Shown here one piece after another: positions 1 through 5,447 of a stretch of 6,230 nucleotides of DNA (position 1 is the first letter of the stretch; each line of letters opens with the position of its first letter). Source of the stretch: Actinomycetota bacterium (GTDB taxonomy: Bacteria > Actinomycetota > Acidimicrobiia > Acidimicrobiales > JACDEA01); assembly GCA_013816725.1 (NCBI GenBank), contig JACDEA010000108.1, positions 1,027 through 7,256 of the forward strand, written 5' to 3'. Both the position numbers and the translations under genes were made by a program. The notes below the pieces were generated by a model, which saw nothing but the letters and a program-made list of their open reading frames with translations, made no database searches and was not told the origin of the DNA.

Positions 1-1
1 T

Positions 2-802
2 CCGTACGGCGCGCCGCTGGTGTTCCGCAGCGACGTTCCCGTTCCCGGCGACCTCATCTTCGTGCTCGTTGCCGGGTCCGACGCGCGACCCAACGAGGAC
101 ATGCGAAGAACCCGCGCCGACTCGCTGCACCTGCTCGCGGTCAACCCCCGCACGGGCGCCGGCACGATCATGGGGATACCGCGCGACTCCTGGGTCGAGG
201 TTCCCGGTCACGGGCAGCAGAAGATCAATCAGGCGATGGCGCTCGGCGGCCCGCAACTGCTGGCCGAGACGGTGCGTCACCTCACCGGCCTACCGGTCCA
301 CTATTACGTGCTCACCGGTTTCAACGGGTTCTCGGCCATCGTCGACGACTTGGGGGGCGTCGACCTCCAGGTCGAGCGGGCCATGAACGACCGCAATTCC
401 GGAGCCCGTTTCGCCGCCGGGTGGCACCACTTCAACGGCGCACAGTCGCTGGCCTATTCGCGTGACCGGGGCGACACTCCCAACGGCGACTTCGGCCGCT
501 CGCAGAACCAGGGCCGCGTGATGCTGGCGGCGCTGGCCAAGGCCCGGGCCGAGATCGAAGACGACAGCGGGATCGAACGCTGGCTGGGCGTGCTGTTCCG
601 CCACGTCGATCTCGACGTCGGGCTCACCGACGCACGTTCCTTGGCCACGCTCGCCCGCGGCATGGATCCTGCCGCCGTCGCCAACGTCGTCGTGCCCGGC
701 CGGGCGGGGAGTGCGAGCGGCGGCCAGTCCGTCGTCTTTCTCGGTGACGCCGCCGCCGCGCTGTTCCTTGACCTTCGCCCCGACGCGACGGTGGGCGGGT
801 AG
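2..802 (+). CDS. LytR-CpsA-Psr (LCP) family cell-wall glycopolymer ligase, 5' end missing
   Basis: This is the C-terminal 266 residues of an LCP-family protein. The family transfers undecaprenyl-phosphate-linked glycopolymers (arabinogalactan, teichoic acids, capsule) to peptidoglycan outside the membrane. Visible motifs in order are the G-S-D strand near the start, an R-A-D pair near residue 39, IPRD near 60, KINQA plus GG near 75-83, FNGFSAIVDDLGGVD near 107-119, FNGAQSLAYSRDR near 144-156 and D-F-G-R near 163-166. These are the lipid-pyrophosphate-binding arginines and aspartates of the fold. The usual R-x-x-R-Q after the last motif reads R-S-Q-N-Q here. The reading frame stays open to the window edge, so the GTG at 20 is probably internal, and the N-terminal membrane anchor lies outside the window. 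The protein ends soon after the LCP domain, with no LytR_C extension. The LLM oxidoreductase gene follows after 25 bp. The family call is firm, but the polymer it handles cannot be told. Confidence 0.9.
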   Translation, partial: PYGAPLVFRSDVPVPGDLIFVLVAGSDARPNEDMRRTRADSLHLLAVNPRTGAGTIMGIPRDSWVEVPGHGQQKINQAMALGGPQLLAETVRHLTGLPVHYYVLTGFNGFSAIVDDLGGVDLQVERAMNDRNSGARFAAGWHHFNGAQSLAYSRDRGDTPNGDFGRSQNQGRVMLAALAKARAEIEDDSGIERWLGVLFRHVDLDVGLTDARSLATLARGMDPAAVANVVVPGRAGSASGGQSVVFLGDAAAALFLDLRPDATVGG

Positions 803-827
803 CCCGCGGCGGTGACAGGATCGGCGC

Positions 828-1793
828 ATGACAAGGCCGATCACCTTTGGTGTGTTCATCCCGCAGGGCTGGAAGATGGAGCTGGTCTCCGTCGACGGCG
901 CCGCGGCCAAATGGAACAAGGCGGTGGAGATCGCCGTCCTCGCCGAGGAGCTGGGCTACGACTCGTTGTGGGTCTACGACCACTTCCACAACGTTCCGCG
1001 GCCGTCGCACGAGGCGGTATTCGAGTGCTGGACGGTGATGGCGGCCATCAGCCAGCGCACGTCGCGCGTGCGGCTCGGGCAGATGGTGGGCTGCAACTCC
1101 TATCGCCAGCCGTCGGTGCTGGCCAAGATCACCTCCACCCTCGACGTCATCAGCGGCGGACGCCTCGACTGGGGCATCGGCGCCGGGTGGTACCAGAACG
1201 AGTACGAGGGCTACGGGGTCGAGTTCCCCGAGGGCAAGGTGCGGCTCGGCATGCTCAAGGAGTGCGTCGAGATCGTGCGATCGATGTGGACCGAGGAAGA
1301 AACGACCTACGACGGGAAGCATTACAAGCTCCAGCGGGCCCAGTGCGATCCGAAGCCGCTCCAGCAGCCGCACCCGCCGATCCTCATCGGTGGCGGCGGC
1401 GAGCAGATCACCCTGCGCATCGTCGCCCGCCTCGGCGACCGGTCGAACTTCGGCGGCAAGCCGCACGAGTTCGCCCACAAATGCGAGGTGCTCAAGAACC
1501 ACTGCAAGGACGTTGGCCGCGACTACGACGAGATCGAGAAGACCATCTCGGGCGAGGTCATGATCCGCGAGACCGAGGACGAGCTGCGCGCCATCGGCTC
1601 CAAGTCGCTATGGAACGAGCCGTTCGACTCGTGGGCGGCCGGCAACCTAATAGGCACGCCCGAACAGGTCACCGAGAAGATCCAGGCCTACGTCGACCTG
1701 GGCGCCACCAGCTTCATGCCCTGGTGCTCCGATTACCCCGACGACACCTCGGTCCGCCTCCTCGCCGAGAAGGTCATCCCCACCTTTCGCTAA
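828..1793 (+). CDS. LLM-class F420-dependent (luciferase-like) oxidoreductase
   Basis: A 321-residue cytoplasmic TIM-barrel protein of the bacterial luciferase-like superfamily, which uses reduced F420 or FMN to reduce or oxidise small organic substrates. Visible family signatures are ITFGVFIPQG at residues 5-14 (first strand), YDSLWVYDHF at 44-53, a G-R-L-D-WGIGAGW stretch at 111-121, the acidic E-x-E-Y-E-G-Y-G segment at about 123-130, YDGKHYKL at 161-168 and PPILIGGGGE at 183-192. The pattern resembles the mycobacterial Rv1855c-type F420 group (TIGR03560), an assignment from memory rather than a search. F420 rather than FMN is inferred from this likeness and the actinobacterial setting. 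The ATG at 828 has AGGA at 817-820 with a 7-nt gap. A weak -10-like CAGGAT also ends 7 nt upstream, so leaderless initiation is an alternative. The gene could be cotranscribed with the LCP gene 25 bp upstream. It converges on the maoC-type gene with only 12 bp between the stop codons. The substrate is unknown. Confidence 0.88.
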   Translation: MTRPITFGVFIPQGWKMELVSVDGAAAKWNKAVEIAVLAEELGYDSLWVYDHFHNVPRPSHEAVFECWTVMAAISQRTSRVRLGQMVGCNSYRQPSVLAKITSTLDVISGGRLDWGIGAGWYQNEYEGYGVEFPEGKVRLGMLKECVEIVRSMWTEEETTYDGKHYKLQRAQCDPKPLQQPHPPILIGGGGEQITLRIVARLGDRSNFGGKPHEFAHKCEVLKNHCKDVGRDYDEIEKTISGEVMIRETEDELRAIGSKSLWNEPFDSWAAGNLIGTPEQVTEKIQAYVDLGATSFMPWCSDYPDDTSVRLLAEKVIPTFR

Positions 1794-1805
1794 CCGGAGA
1801 ACGCT

Positions 1806-2273
1806 TCAGGCGTAGTAGCGATAGACCGCTTGGGCGACGCAGGCGGGCTTTTCGGAGCCCTCGACCTCGAACGTGAGGTCGAGGGAGACCTCGGCGCCGC
1901 CGCTTATCTCCTTCACGCCGGCCAGCGATGCCCCGATCCGCAGCTTCTTGCCGACGGGGACGGGCGAGGGGAACCGCAGCTTGTTGAGCCCGTAGTTCAC
2001 GCCCATCGAGATGCCGGCGACCTGCCACAGCTGGGGCAACAGGTACGGCGCCAGCGAGAGCGTGAGATAGCCGTGGGCGATGGGGCCGCCGAACGGACCG
2101 GCCTTGGCCCGCTCGGGATCGACGTGGATCCACTGGTGGTCACCGGTGGCGTCGGCGAACTTGTTGACCTGGTCCTGGGTGACCTCGTGCCACGGGCTGT
2201 ACCCGATGTGCTCGCCGACGTGCTTGGGCAGATCCTCGAGCGCGATGGTGGTCGTGGCCTCGGCCTCACTCAC
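1806..2273 (-). CDS. MaoC-like (R)-specific enoyl-CoA hydratase, Rv0130/HtdZ type
   Basis: A 155-residue single hot-dog-fold protein predicted to hydrate trans-2-enoyl-CoA to (R)-3-hydroxyacyl-CoA in the cytoplasm. The hydratase motif TGDHQWIHVDPERA spans residues 43-56. D45 and H50 fit the catalytic Asp/His pair (GDxxxxH) of MaoC, PhaJ and Rv0130. Further family blocks are GPIAHGYLTLSL at 63-74, NYGLNKLRFP at 93-102 and EGSEKPACVAQ at 138-148. Length and motif order match mycobacterial Rv0130 (about 151 residues). The start is ambiguous: in-frame GTG codons at 2273, 2315 and 2357 are spaced by a 42-bp tandem repeat and give 155, 169 or 183 residues. I chose 2273 because homology begins just after it and GGAGG lies 3 nt upstream. 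The GTG at 2357 overlaps the upstream stop (GTGA), the classic coupled start. It is the last gene of the rlmN operon and has no visible strong terminator. The acyl-chain preference is unknown. Confidence 0.9.
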   Translation of the reverse strand: MSEAEATTTIALEDLPKHVGEHIGYSPWHEVTQDQVNKFADATGDHQWIHVDPERAKAGPFGGPIAHGYLTLSLAPYLLPQLWQVAGISMGVNYGLNKLRFPSPVPVGKKLRIGASLAGVKEISGGAEVSLDLTFEVEGSEKPACVAQAVYRYYA

Positions 2274-2358
2274 TGTCCTCCGATCGGCTCCGGCTCCGCC
2301 TCCGGCCTCACTCACTGTCCTCCGATCGGCTCCGGCTCCGCCTCCGGCCTCACTCACT
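2261..2358 (-). repeat. 42-bp tandem repeat (2.3 copies) carrying the hydratase ribosome-binding site and GTG start
   Basis: Copies at 2261-2302 and 2303-2344 are identical. A third, partial copy of 14 bp lies at 2345-2358. Read on the minus strand, each full unit ends in GATCGGAGGACA followed by GTGAGTGAGGCC, so each brings a Shine-Dalgarno sequence (GGAGG, 3 nt from the in-frame GTG) and a start codon. Because 42 bp is 14 codons, the unit keeps frame and can encode VSEAGGGAGADRRT per copy at the hydratase N-terminus. The partial copy contains the stop codon of the upstream membrane-protein gene, overlapped by GTG at 2357-2355. A second, out-of-frame GTG at 2269 lies at a better distance (7 nt) from GGAGG. 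The unit also contains smaller GGAGCC hexamer repeats, a likely substrate for slippage. Confidence 0.95.
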
Positions 2359-2713
2359 TGAACCAGATTCTTTCGTAGTCGCGGCTCTGCGGGTGGAGGA
2401 GGAGCGCGACCAGTGCCACCTCGAACAGCAGGTTGAGCATGCTGGCCCCGAGGAGTCCGCCGCCGTAGTACAGGCGCAGGGCGAACGGCATGAACGAGAC
2501 CGCGATGGCGACGAAGTAGGCCCACTTACGCTCATTGGCGATGCCCCGCCCCGCCAGCACGCCGCCGATGGCGGGCACGAGCAGGAACCAGGGGAACACG
2601 CGGTAGGACAGCATGTCGAAGGCGCCGAACGCAGCGTTGATGTACAGCAGGAAAACGGCGATCTGGAGCGTCTGCGGCTGGCCCTGGTTGACCCAGCGGC
2701 GGGTTTCTCTCAT
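2354..2713 (-). CDS. Small four-helix integral membrane protein, function unknown
   Basis: A 119-residue protein that I do not recognise. It has a basic N-terminal tail (MRETRRWVNQ), then four hydrophobic segments at about residues 16-35, 40-58, 63-81 and 88-106, and a short charged tail ending in RDYERIWFK. Loops between helices carry R-G-x-x-N-E-R-K (about 56-63) and Y-Y-G-G-G (82-86). No catalytic or transporter motif is evident, and it has no signal peptide separate from helix 1. The ATG at 2713 is the only one of three ATGs in a 17-bp repeat array that is in frame. The other two start six-codon mini-ORFs that link it to the rlmN stop, so translation is probably coupled to rlmN. Its stop overlaps the first possible GTG of the hydratase gene. 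Neighbouring genes do not reveal its role. Confidence 0.8.
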   Translation of the reverse strand: MRETRRWVNQGQPQTLQIAVFLLYINAAFGAFDMLSYRVFPWFLLVPAIGGVLAGRGIANERKWAYFVAIAVSFMPFALRLYYGGGLLGASMLNLLFEVALVALLLHPQSRDYERIWFK

Positions 2714-2751
2714 GACCGGGTTTCTCTCATGACCAGATTTCTCTCATGACG
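2701..2751 (-). repeat. 17-bp tandem repeat (3 copies) at the rlmN/membrane-gene junction
   Basis: The plus-strand unit GGGTTTCTCTCATGACC occurs exactly at 2701-2717 and 2718-2734, and with three changes (14 of 17 match) at 2735-2751. On the minus strand every copy contains TCATGAGAGAAA, that is, a TGA stop overlapped by an ATG start. The copy nearest rlmN supplies the rlmN stop (2746-2744), and the copy at 2701-2717 supplies the membrane-protein start (2713). Because 17 is not a multiple of three, each copy shifts frame, but each mini-frame closes on the next TGA. Confidence 0.95.
2710..2747 (-). other. Two chained six-codon mini-ORFs linked by ATGA overlaps
   Basis: On the minus strand the rlmN stop TGA (2746-2744) overlaps an ATG at 2747-2745, which opens MREIWS and stops at 2729-2727. 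That stop overlaps an ATG at 2730-2728, which opens MRETRS and stops at 2712-2710. That stop overlaps the ATG at 2713-2711 of the membrane-protein gene. Each link is a 4-nt ATGA overlap. What is seen is the geometry. Translation of the hexapeptides and serial termination-reinitiation are inference. They may simply be silent by-products of repeat expansion. Confidence 0.5.
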
Positions 2752-3772
2752 CAGACAGTTTGGTCGCGGTGGCCCTCAACTGACCACACGCGGCGTCGAT
2801 CGCCGTCCCTCGGTTCTGGCGGACGGTGGCGTTGACGCCGCGATCGATGAGCCAGCGGCGGAAGTCGCGTACGCCGGCGGCCGCGGTGCCGCGGGTCGGG
2901 TAGCCGGGTGTCGGGTTGAGCGGGATGAGATTGACGTGGGCGGCCAGCGGTTTGGCCAGGGCGGCCAGTTCGGCGGCGTCGGACGGCCGGTCGTTGACGG
3001 CGTCGATCAGCGCCCACTCGAACGATAAGCGCCGGCCCTTGGCGGCCAGGTACCTCGCGCACGCGTCCACGAGGTCGCCCAGCGGGTAACGCCGGTTTAT
3101 CGGAACCAGGTCGTTGCGGAGATCGTCGTTGGCCGCGTGCAGCGACACGGCCAGGTTCACCGGCAGCTGCTCGGCGGCCAGGCGGTTGATCCCGGGGATG
3201 ATGCCGACGGTCGACACCGTGAGGTGACGAGCCGACAATCCGAGGTCGTCATGCAGACGCTCGACGGCGGCCCACATGCGGTCGTAGTTGGCCATCGGCT
3301 CGCCCATGCCCATGAACACGACGTTGCCCAGCCGGCGGCCAGATGCCTTGGCGGCGCGCCCCGCCCTGAACACCTGCTCGACGATCTCACCGGTCGTGAG
3401 GTTGCGCTCGAAGCCCGCCTGGCCCGTGGCGCAGAACCCGCATCCCATCGCGCACCCGGCTTGGGTCGAGACGCACACCGTCGAGCGGCGGGGATAGTGC
3501 ATCAACACCGTCTCGACTGCGTTGCCGTCGGCCAGCGACCACAGCCATTTGACCGTGGCGCCGCCGTCGCCCACCGACTCCGTATCAAGTGCCAGCGCCA
3601 GAGGCATCGCCGTGGCCAACCGTTCGCGGAGGGGACGGGGGAGCGTCGTCATCTCTTCGGGAAGGGCGAGCTCGCGGTACAGCCCGTGCCACACCTGCTC
3701 GATCCGGAACCGCGGTTCGCCGGCCAGGAGCAATCCGAGGTCGGTGGCCGACGAGTCGAACAGGCTGCGCAC
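2744..3772 (-). CDS. rlmN: Dual-specificity 23S rRNA (A2503-C2)/tRNA methyltransferase RlmN
   Basis: A 342-residue radical-SAM enzyme that methylates C2 of adenine 2503 in 23S rRNA and usually A37 of some tRNAs. The radical-SAM cysteines are C107, C111 and C114 (CAMGCGFC). C100 corresponds to E. coli C118 by spacing. The second catalytic, methyl-carrying cysteine is C329 in AIDAACGQL, equivalent to E. coli C355. Other family blocks are NVVFMGMGEPMANYD at 150-164, STVGIIPGI at 187-195, SLHA at 210-213 and NLIPLNPTPG at 281-290. All key residues are present and the length is normal. The GTG at 3772 is preceded in frame by a TAG 12-14 nt upstream with no other plausible start, and MRSLFD matches the usual N-terminus. 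There is no Shine-Dalgarno. A TAnnnT box ends 7 nt before the GTG, which fits a leaderless mRNA. It heads an operon with the membrane protein and the hydratase and is divergent from the VIT-type gene. Confidence 0.97.
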   Translation of the reverse strand: MRSLFDSSATDLGLLLAGEPRFRIEQVWHGLYRELALPEEMTTLPRPLRERLATAMPLALALDTESVGDGGATVKWLWSLADGNAVETVLMHYPRRSTVCVSTQAGCAMGCGFCATGQAGFERNLTTGEIVEQVFRAGRAAKASGRRLGNVVFMGMGEPMANYDRMWAAVERLHDDLGLSARHLTVSTVGIIPGINRLAAEQLPVNLAVSLHAANDDLRNDLVPINRRYPLGDLVDACARYLAAKGRRLSFEWALIDAVNDRPSDAAELAALAKPLAAHVNLIPLNPTPGYPTRGTAAAGVRDFRRWLIDRGVNATVRQNRGTAIDAACGQLRATATKLSAS

Positions 3773-3778
3773 AGGGGC

Positions 3779-3788
3779 AGGCTACGTT
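3779..3788. promoter_or_regulatory. Overlapping divergent -10 boxes between rlmN and the VIT-type gene
   Basis: The gap between the two GTG starts is only 22 bp (3773-3794). It contains AGGCTACGTT, form AnnnTAnnnT. The plus strand reads TACGTT (3783-3788), and the minus strand reads TAGCCT (3784-3779). From the last T of each box to the G of its GTG is exactly 7 nt in both directions (3788 to 3795, 3779 to 3772). This is the usual distance from a -10 box to the transcription start, so both mRNAs would start at or next to their start codon. No convincing -35 (TTGACA-like) is seen on either side. The promoter calls are inferred from position and consensus. Confidence 0.6.
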
Positions 3789-3794
3789 CGGTAC

Positions 3795-4517
3795 GTGACC
3801 GACATGCACCCGGCGGCGATGCACGAGCACCACCACCGCGATGTGCAGGGTGGCGCCGCCCGGGCCGCGGTCTTTGGCGCCAGCGACGGCCTCGTCAGCA
3901 ATGTCTCGCTCATCCTCGGCGTGGCCGGCGCCGGCCCCGCGCCGGGCATCGTGCGCCTCGCCGGCCTGGCCGGCCTCATCGCCGGCGCCTTCTCGATGGC
4001 GTCGGGCGAGTACGTCTCGATGAAGGCGCAGACCGAGTTGCTCCAGCGCGAACTGGCGCTAGAGGAGGGCGAGATCCACCGTCATCCCGACGCCGAGCGC
4101 CGCGAGTTGGCCGCCATCTACCGCCAGCGGGGGATCGCGGCAGACATGGCCGATCAGCTGGCCACCGAGATGCACCGCGATCCGCAGACCGCCCTCGAGA
4201 CCCACGCCCGAGAGGAGCTAGGGATCGACCCCGCCCAGCTCGGTTCGCCTCCGGCCGCAGCCCTCTCGTCGTTCATCGCGTTCGGGATCGGTGCGTTGGT
4301 CCCCTTGCTGCCGTGGTTCTTCGACTCGGGCAATGGCGCCGTGGTGGCCTCGGTGCTGCTCGGCACGGTGTCGGCGCTGCTCATCGGCCTCGCGCTCGCT
4401 CGCTTCACCGGCCGATCCATGGTGCGCTCGGCCCTTCGCCAGCTGGGCATCGCCGCGCTGGCGGCGGGGGTGACCTACGCGGTGGGCCGGGCCGTGGGGG
4501 TGCAGTCGGCTACGTAG
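3795..4517 (+). CDS. VIT1/CCC1-family Fe2+/Mn2+ transporter
   Basis: A 240-residue membrane protein of the vacuolar iron transporter family, which exports Fe2+ or Mn2+ from the bacterial cytoplasm. Five hydrophobic segments (about residues 29-48, 53-74, 154-176, 181-204 and 213-235) match the five helices of VIT1. Helix 1 carries the family motif DGLVSNVSLILGVAGA (31-46), and helix 2 ends in SMASGEYVSMKAQTELLQREL (68-87, seen as consecutive blocks). The cytoplasmic metal-binding region at 75-150 has many acidic and histidine residues, including E-L-A-L-E-E-G-E-I-H-R-H and ADQLATEMHRDPQTALETH. The N-terminus is histidine-rich, with H5, H10 and H12-H14. The GTG at 3795 is chosen because a -10 box ends 7 nt upstream, and the ATG at 3804 is the alternative. 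There is no clear Shine-Dalgarno. The gene is divergent from rlmN, and its last 43 bp overlap the 3' end of mshD on the other strand. Metal preference cannot be told. Confidence 0.92.
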   Translation: MTDMHPAAMHEHHHRDVQGGAARAAVFGASDGLVSNVSLILGVAGAGPAPGIVRLAGLAGLIAGAFSMASGEYVSMKAQTELLQRELALEEGEIHRHPDAERRELAAIYRQRGIAADMADQLATEMHRDPQTALETHAREELGIDPAQLGSPPAAALSSFIAFGIGALVPLLPWFFDSGNGAVVASVLLGTVSALLIGLALARFTGRSMVRSALRQLGIAALAAGVTYAVGRAVGVQSAT

Positions 4518-5422
4518 GCCCTGTCGACGTGGTCGACGGTGAACCCCAGCTTCTCGTAGAGGCCGACTGCGGAGGTGTTGGCGGCATCGACGTAGAGCAT
4601 GCCGGTGGTGATGCCCCGGCCAGCCAGGTGGTCGAGCCCGGCCAGCACCAGACCCTTGCCCAGGCCGGTGCCGTGGAAGTCGGGGTCGACGGCGATCACG
4701 TAGATCTCTCCCAGCGGGGGGTCGTGGTCGTCGTGCACTTTGGTCCAGCAGAACCCGGCCAGGCGATCGCCGACGAAGTGCACCAAGAAGCCGGCGGGGT
4801 CGAACCAGGGCTCGGCCTCGCGGGCCTTGAGCGTGTCGAGGTCCCAGCCGCCCTGTTCCGGATGGCTGGCGAAGGCGCGGTTGTTGACGTCCAGCCACGC
4901 CGCTTCGTCGTAGCCGACGCGGAACGTCCGCACGGGCAGTTCGTAGCGCTCGCCGACCGGGAGGGACCGGCGCATCTGGAGGAGGTCGCGGCCCCGCGAC
5001 AACCCGGCTGCCGCCGCCAGCTCGTCGTGGACGGGTAGGGGCTTCGGCACCCACAGGTGCACGTGTCCGCCGCCCTCGTCACTCACGATCTTCAGGGCGG
5101 CGGCCACCAGCTCCCGCCATATCGGCATCCCCGGCAAGCGGTGGTGCGGATCGACGACCACTTCGAGCGCCCAGCTGTCGGAGCCTCGCGTGAGGTGCGC
5201 GTAGCCAACCGGATGGTCGTGGACGGGCTCTGCTCTGTCTCCCGAGCCGACGGGCTCCCACGCGACGAGCCCGGCGAAGCCGGCCCGGCCCCCCTGCACC
5301 AGGTCGAGCCACTTGTGCTCACCGAGGGGATGGTGGCCGTCGGCCCGGGCGGCTACGTCGAGCAATTCCTGGACGGCGGCGATGTCGCCCGCACCCATCT
5401 GCCGCTTGACGTCGACCCGCAC
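4475..5422 (-). CDS. mshD: Mycothiol synthase (acetyl-CoA:Cys-GlcN-Ins acetyltransferase)
   Basis: A 315-residue protein that acetylates the cysteine amine of Cys-GlcN-Ins, the last step in making mycothiol, the actinobacterial counterpart of glutathione. Two tandem GNAT folds are visible. The N-terminal one (about 1-150) includes HPVGYAHLTR and ALEVVVDPHHR but has a poor acetyl-CoA loop. The C-terminal one (about 165-305) has a full motif A, GEIYVIAVDPDFHGTGLGKG near 237-256, followed by the motif-B block NTSAVGLYEKLGF. This one-active, one-degenerate layout and the length (315, as I recall for M. tuberculosis MshD) fit the family. The GTG at 5422 is chosen over longer frames because similarity starts there and a TACCGT -10 box ends 7 nt upstream, suggesting a leaderless mRNA. 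It is divergent from nth and convergent with the VIT-type gene, with a 43-bp overlap that affects only its variable C-terminal tail. Confidence 0.93.
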   Translation of the reverse strand: MRVDVKRQMGAGDIAAVQELLDVAARADGHHPLGEHKWLDLVQGGRAGFAGLVAWEPVGSGDRAEPVHDHPVGYAHLTRGSDSWALEVVVDPHHRLPGMPIWRELVAAALKIVSDEGGGHVHLWVPKPLPVHDELAAAAGLSRGRDLLQMRRSLPVGERYELPVRTFRVGYDEAAWLDVNNRAFASHPEQGGWDLDTLKAREAEPWFDPAGFLVHFVGDRLAGFCWTKVHDDHDPPLGEIYVIAVDPDFHGTGLGKGLVLAGLDHLAGRGITTGMLYVDAANTSAVGLYEKLGFTVDHVDRAYVADCTPTARPTA

Positions 5423-5428
5423 GCGGCC

Positions 5429-5438
5429 ACGGTACCGT
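5429..5438. promoter_or_regulatory. Palindromic bidirectional -10 box between mshD and nth
   Basis: The 25-bp gap between the two GTG starts (5423-5447) contains the perfect 10-bp palindrome ACGGTACCGT. It gives a TACCGT -10 box on each strand sharing the central TA. On the minus strand the last T (5429) is exactly 7 nt from the mshD GTG (5422). On the plus strand the last T (5438) is 10 nt from the nth GTG (5448), with a pyrimidine tract at 5443-5447, so the first purine available for initiation is the start codon itself. No good -35 is seen. The call rests on position and consensus. Confidence 0.5.
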
Positions 5439-5447
5439 CCGGTCCTC

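Noticed and set aside
1801..1813. ACGC/GCGT hairpin as a terminator between the LLM and hydratase genes
   Set aside because: The stem is only 4 bp and no T-tract follows on either strand.
812..1876. A 354-codon frame overlapping the LLM oxidoreductase
   Set aside because: It is arginine- and proline-rich in the +1 frame of a clearly recognised gene and has no domain of its own.
2261..2751. CRISPR-like array or mobile-element ends
   Set aside because: The repeats are directly abutting with no unique spacers, and there are no cas genes, transposase or target-site duplications.
3522..4517. A longer VIT-type start at 3522
   Set aside because: The first 91 residues are antisense to rlmN and unlike the family. 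Family similarity begins after the GTG at 3795.
3137..5038. A 633-codon open frame on the plus strand
   Set aside because: It runs antisense to rlmN and mshD and out of frame through the VIT-type gene. All three are recognised by catalytic or family motifs, so this is a by-product of high GC.
5406..5411. TTGACG as a -35 for nth
   Set aside because: The spacer to TACCGT is 21 bp, too long, and the hexamer lies inside the mshD coding sequence.
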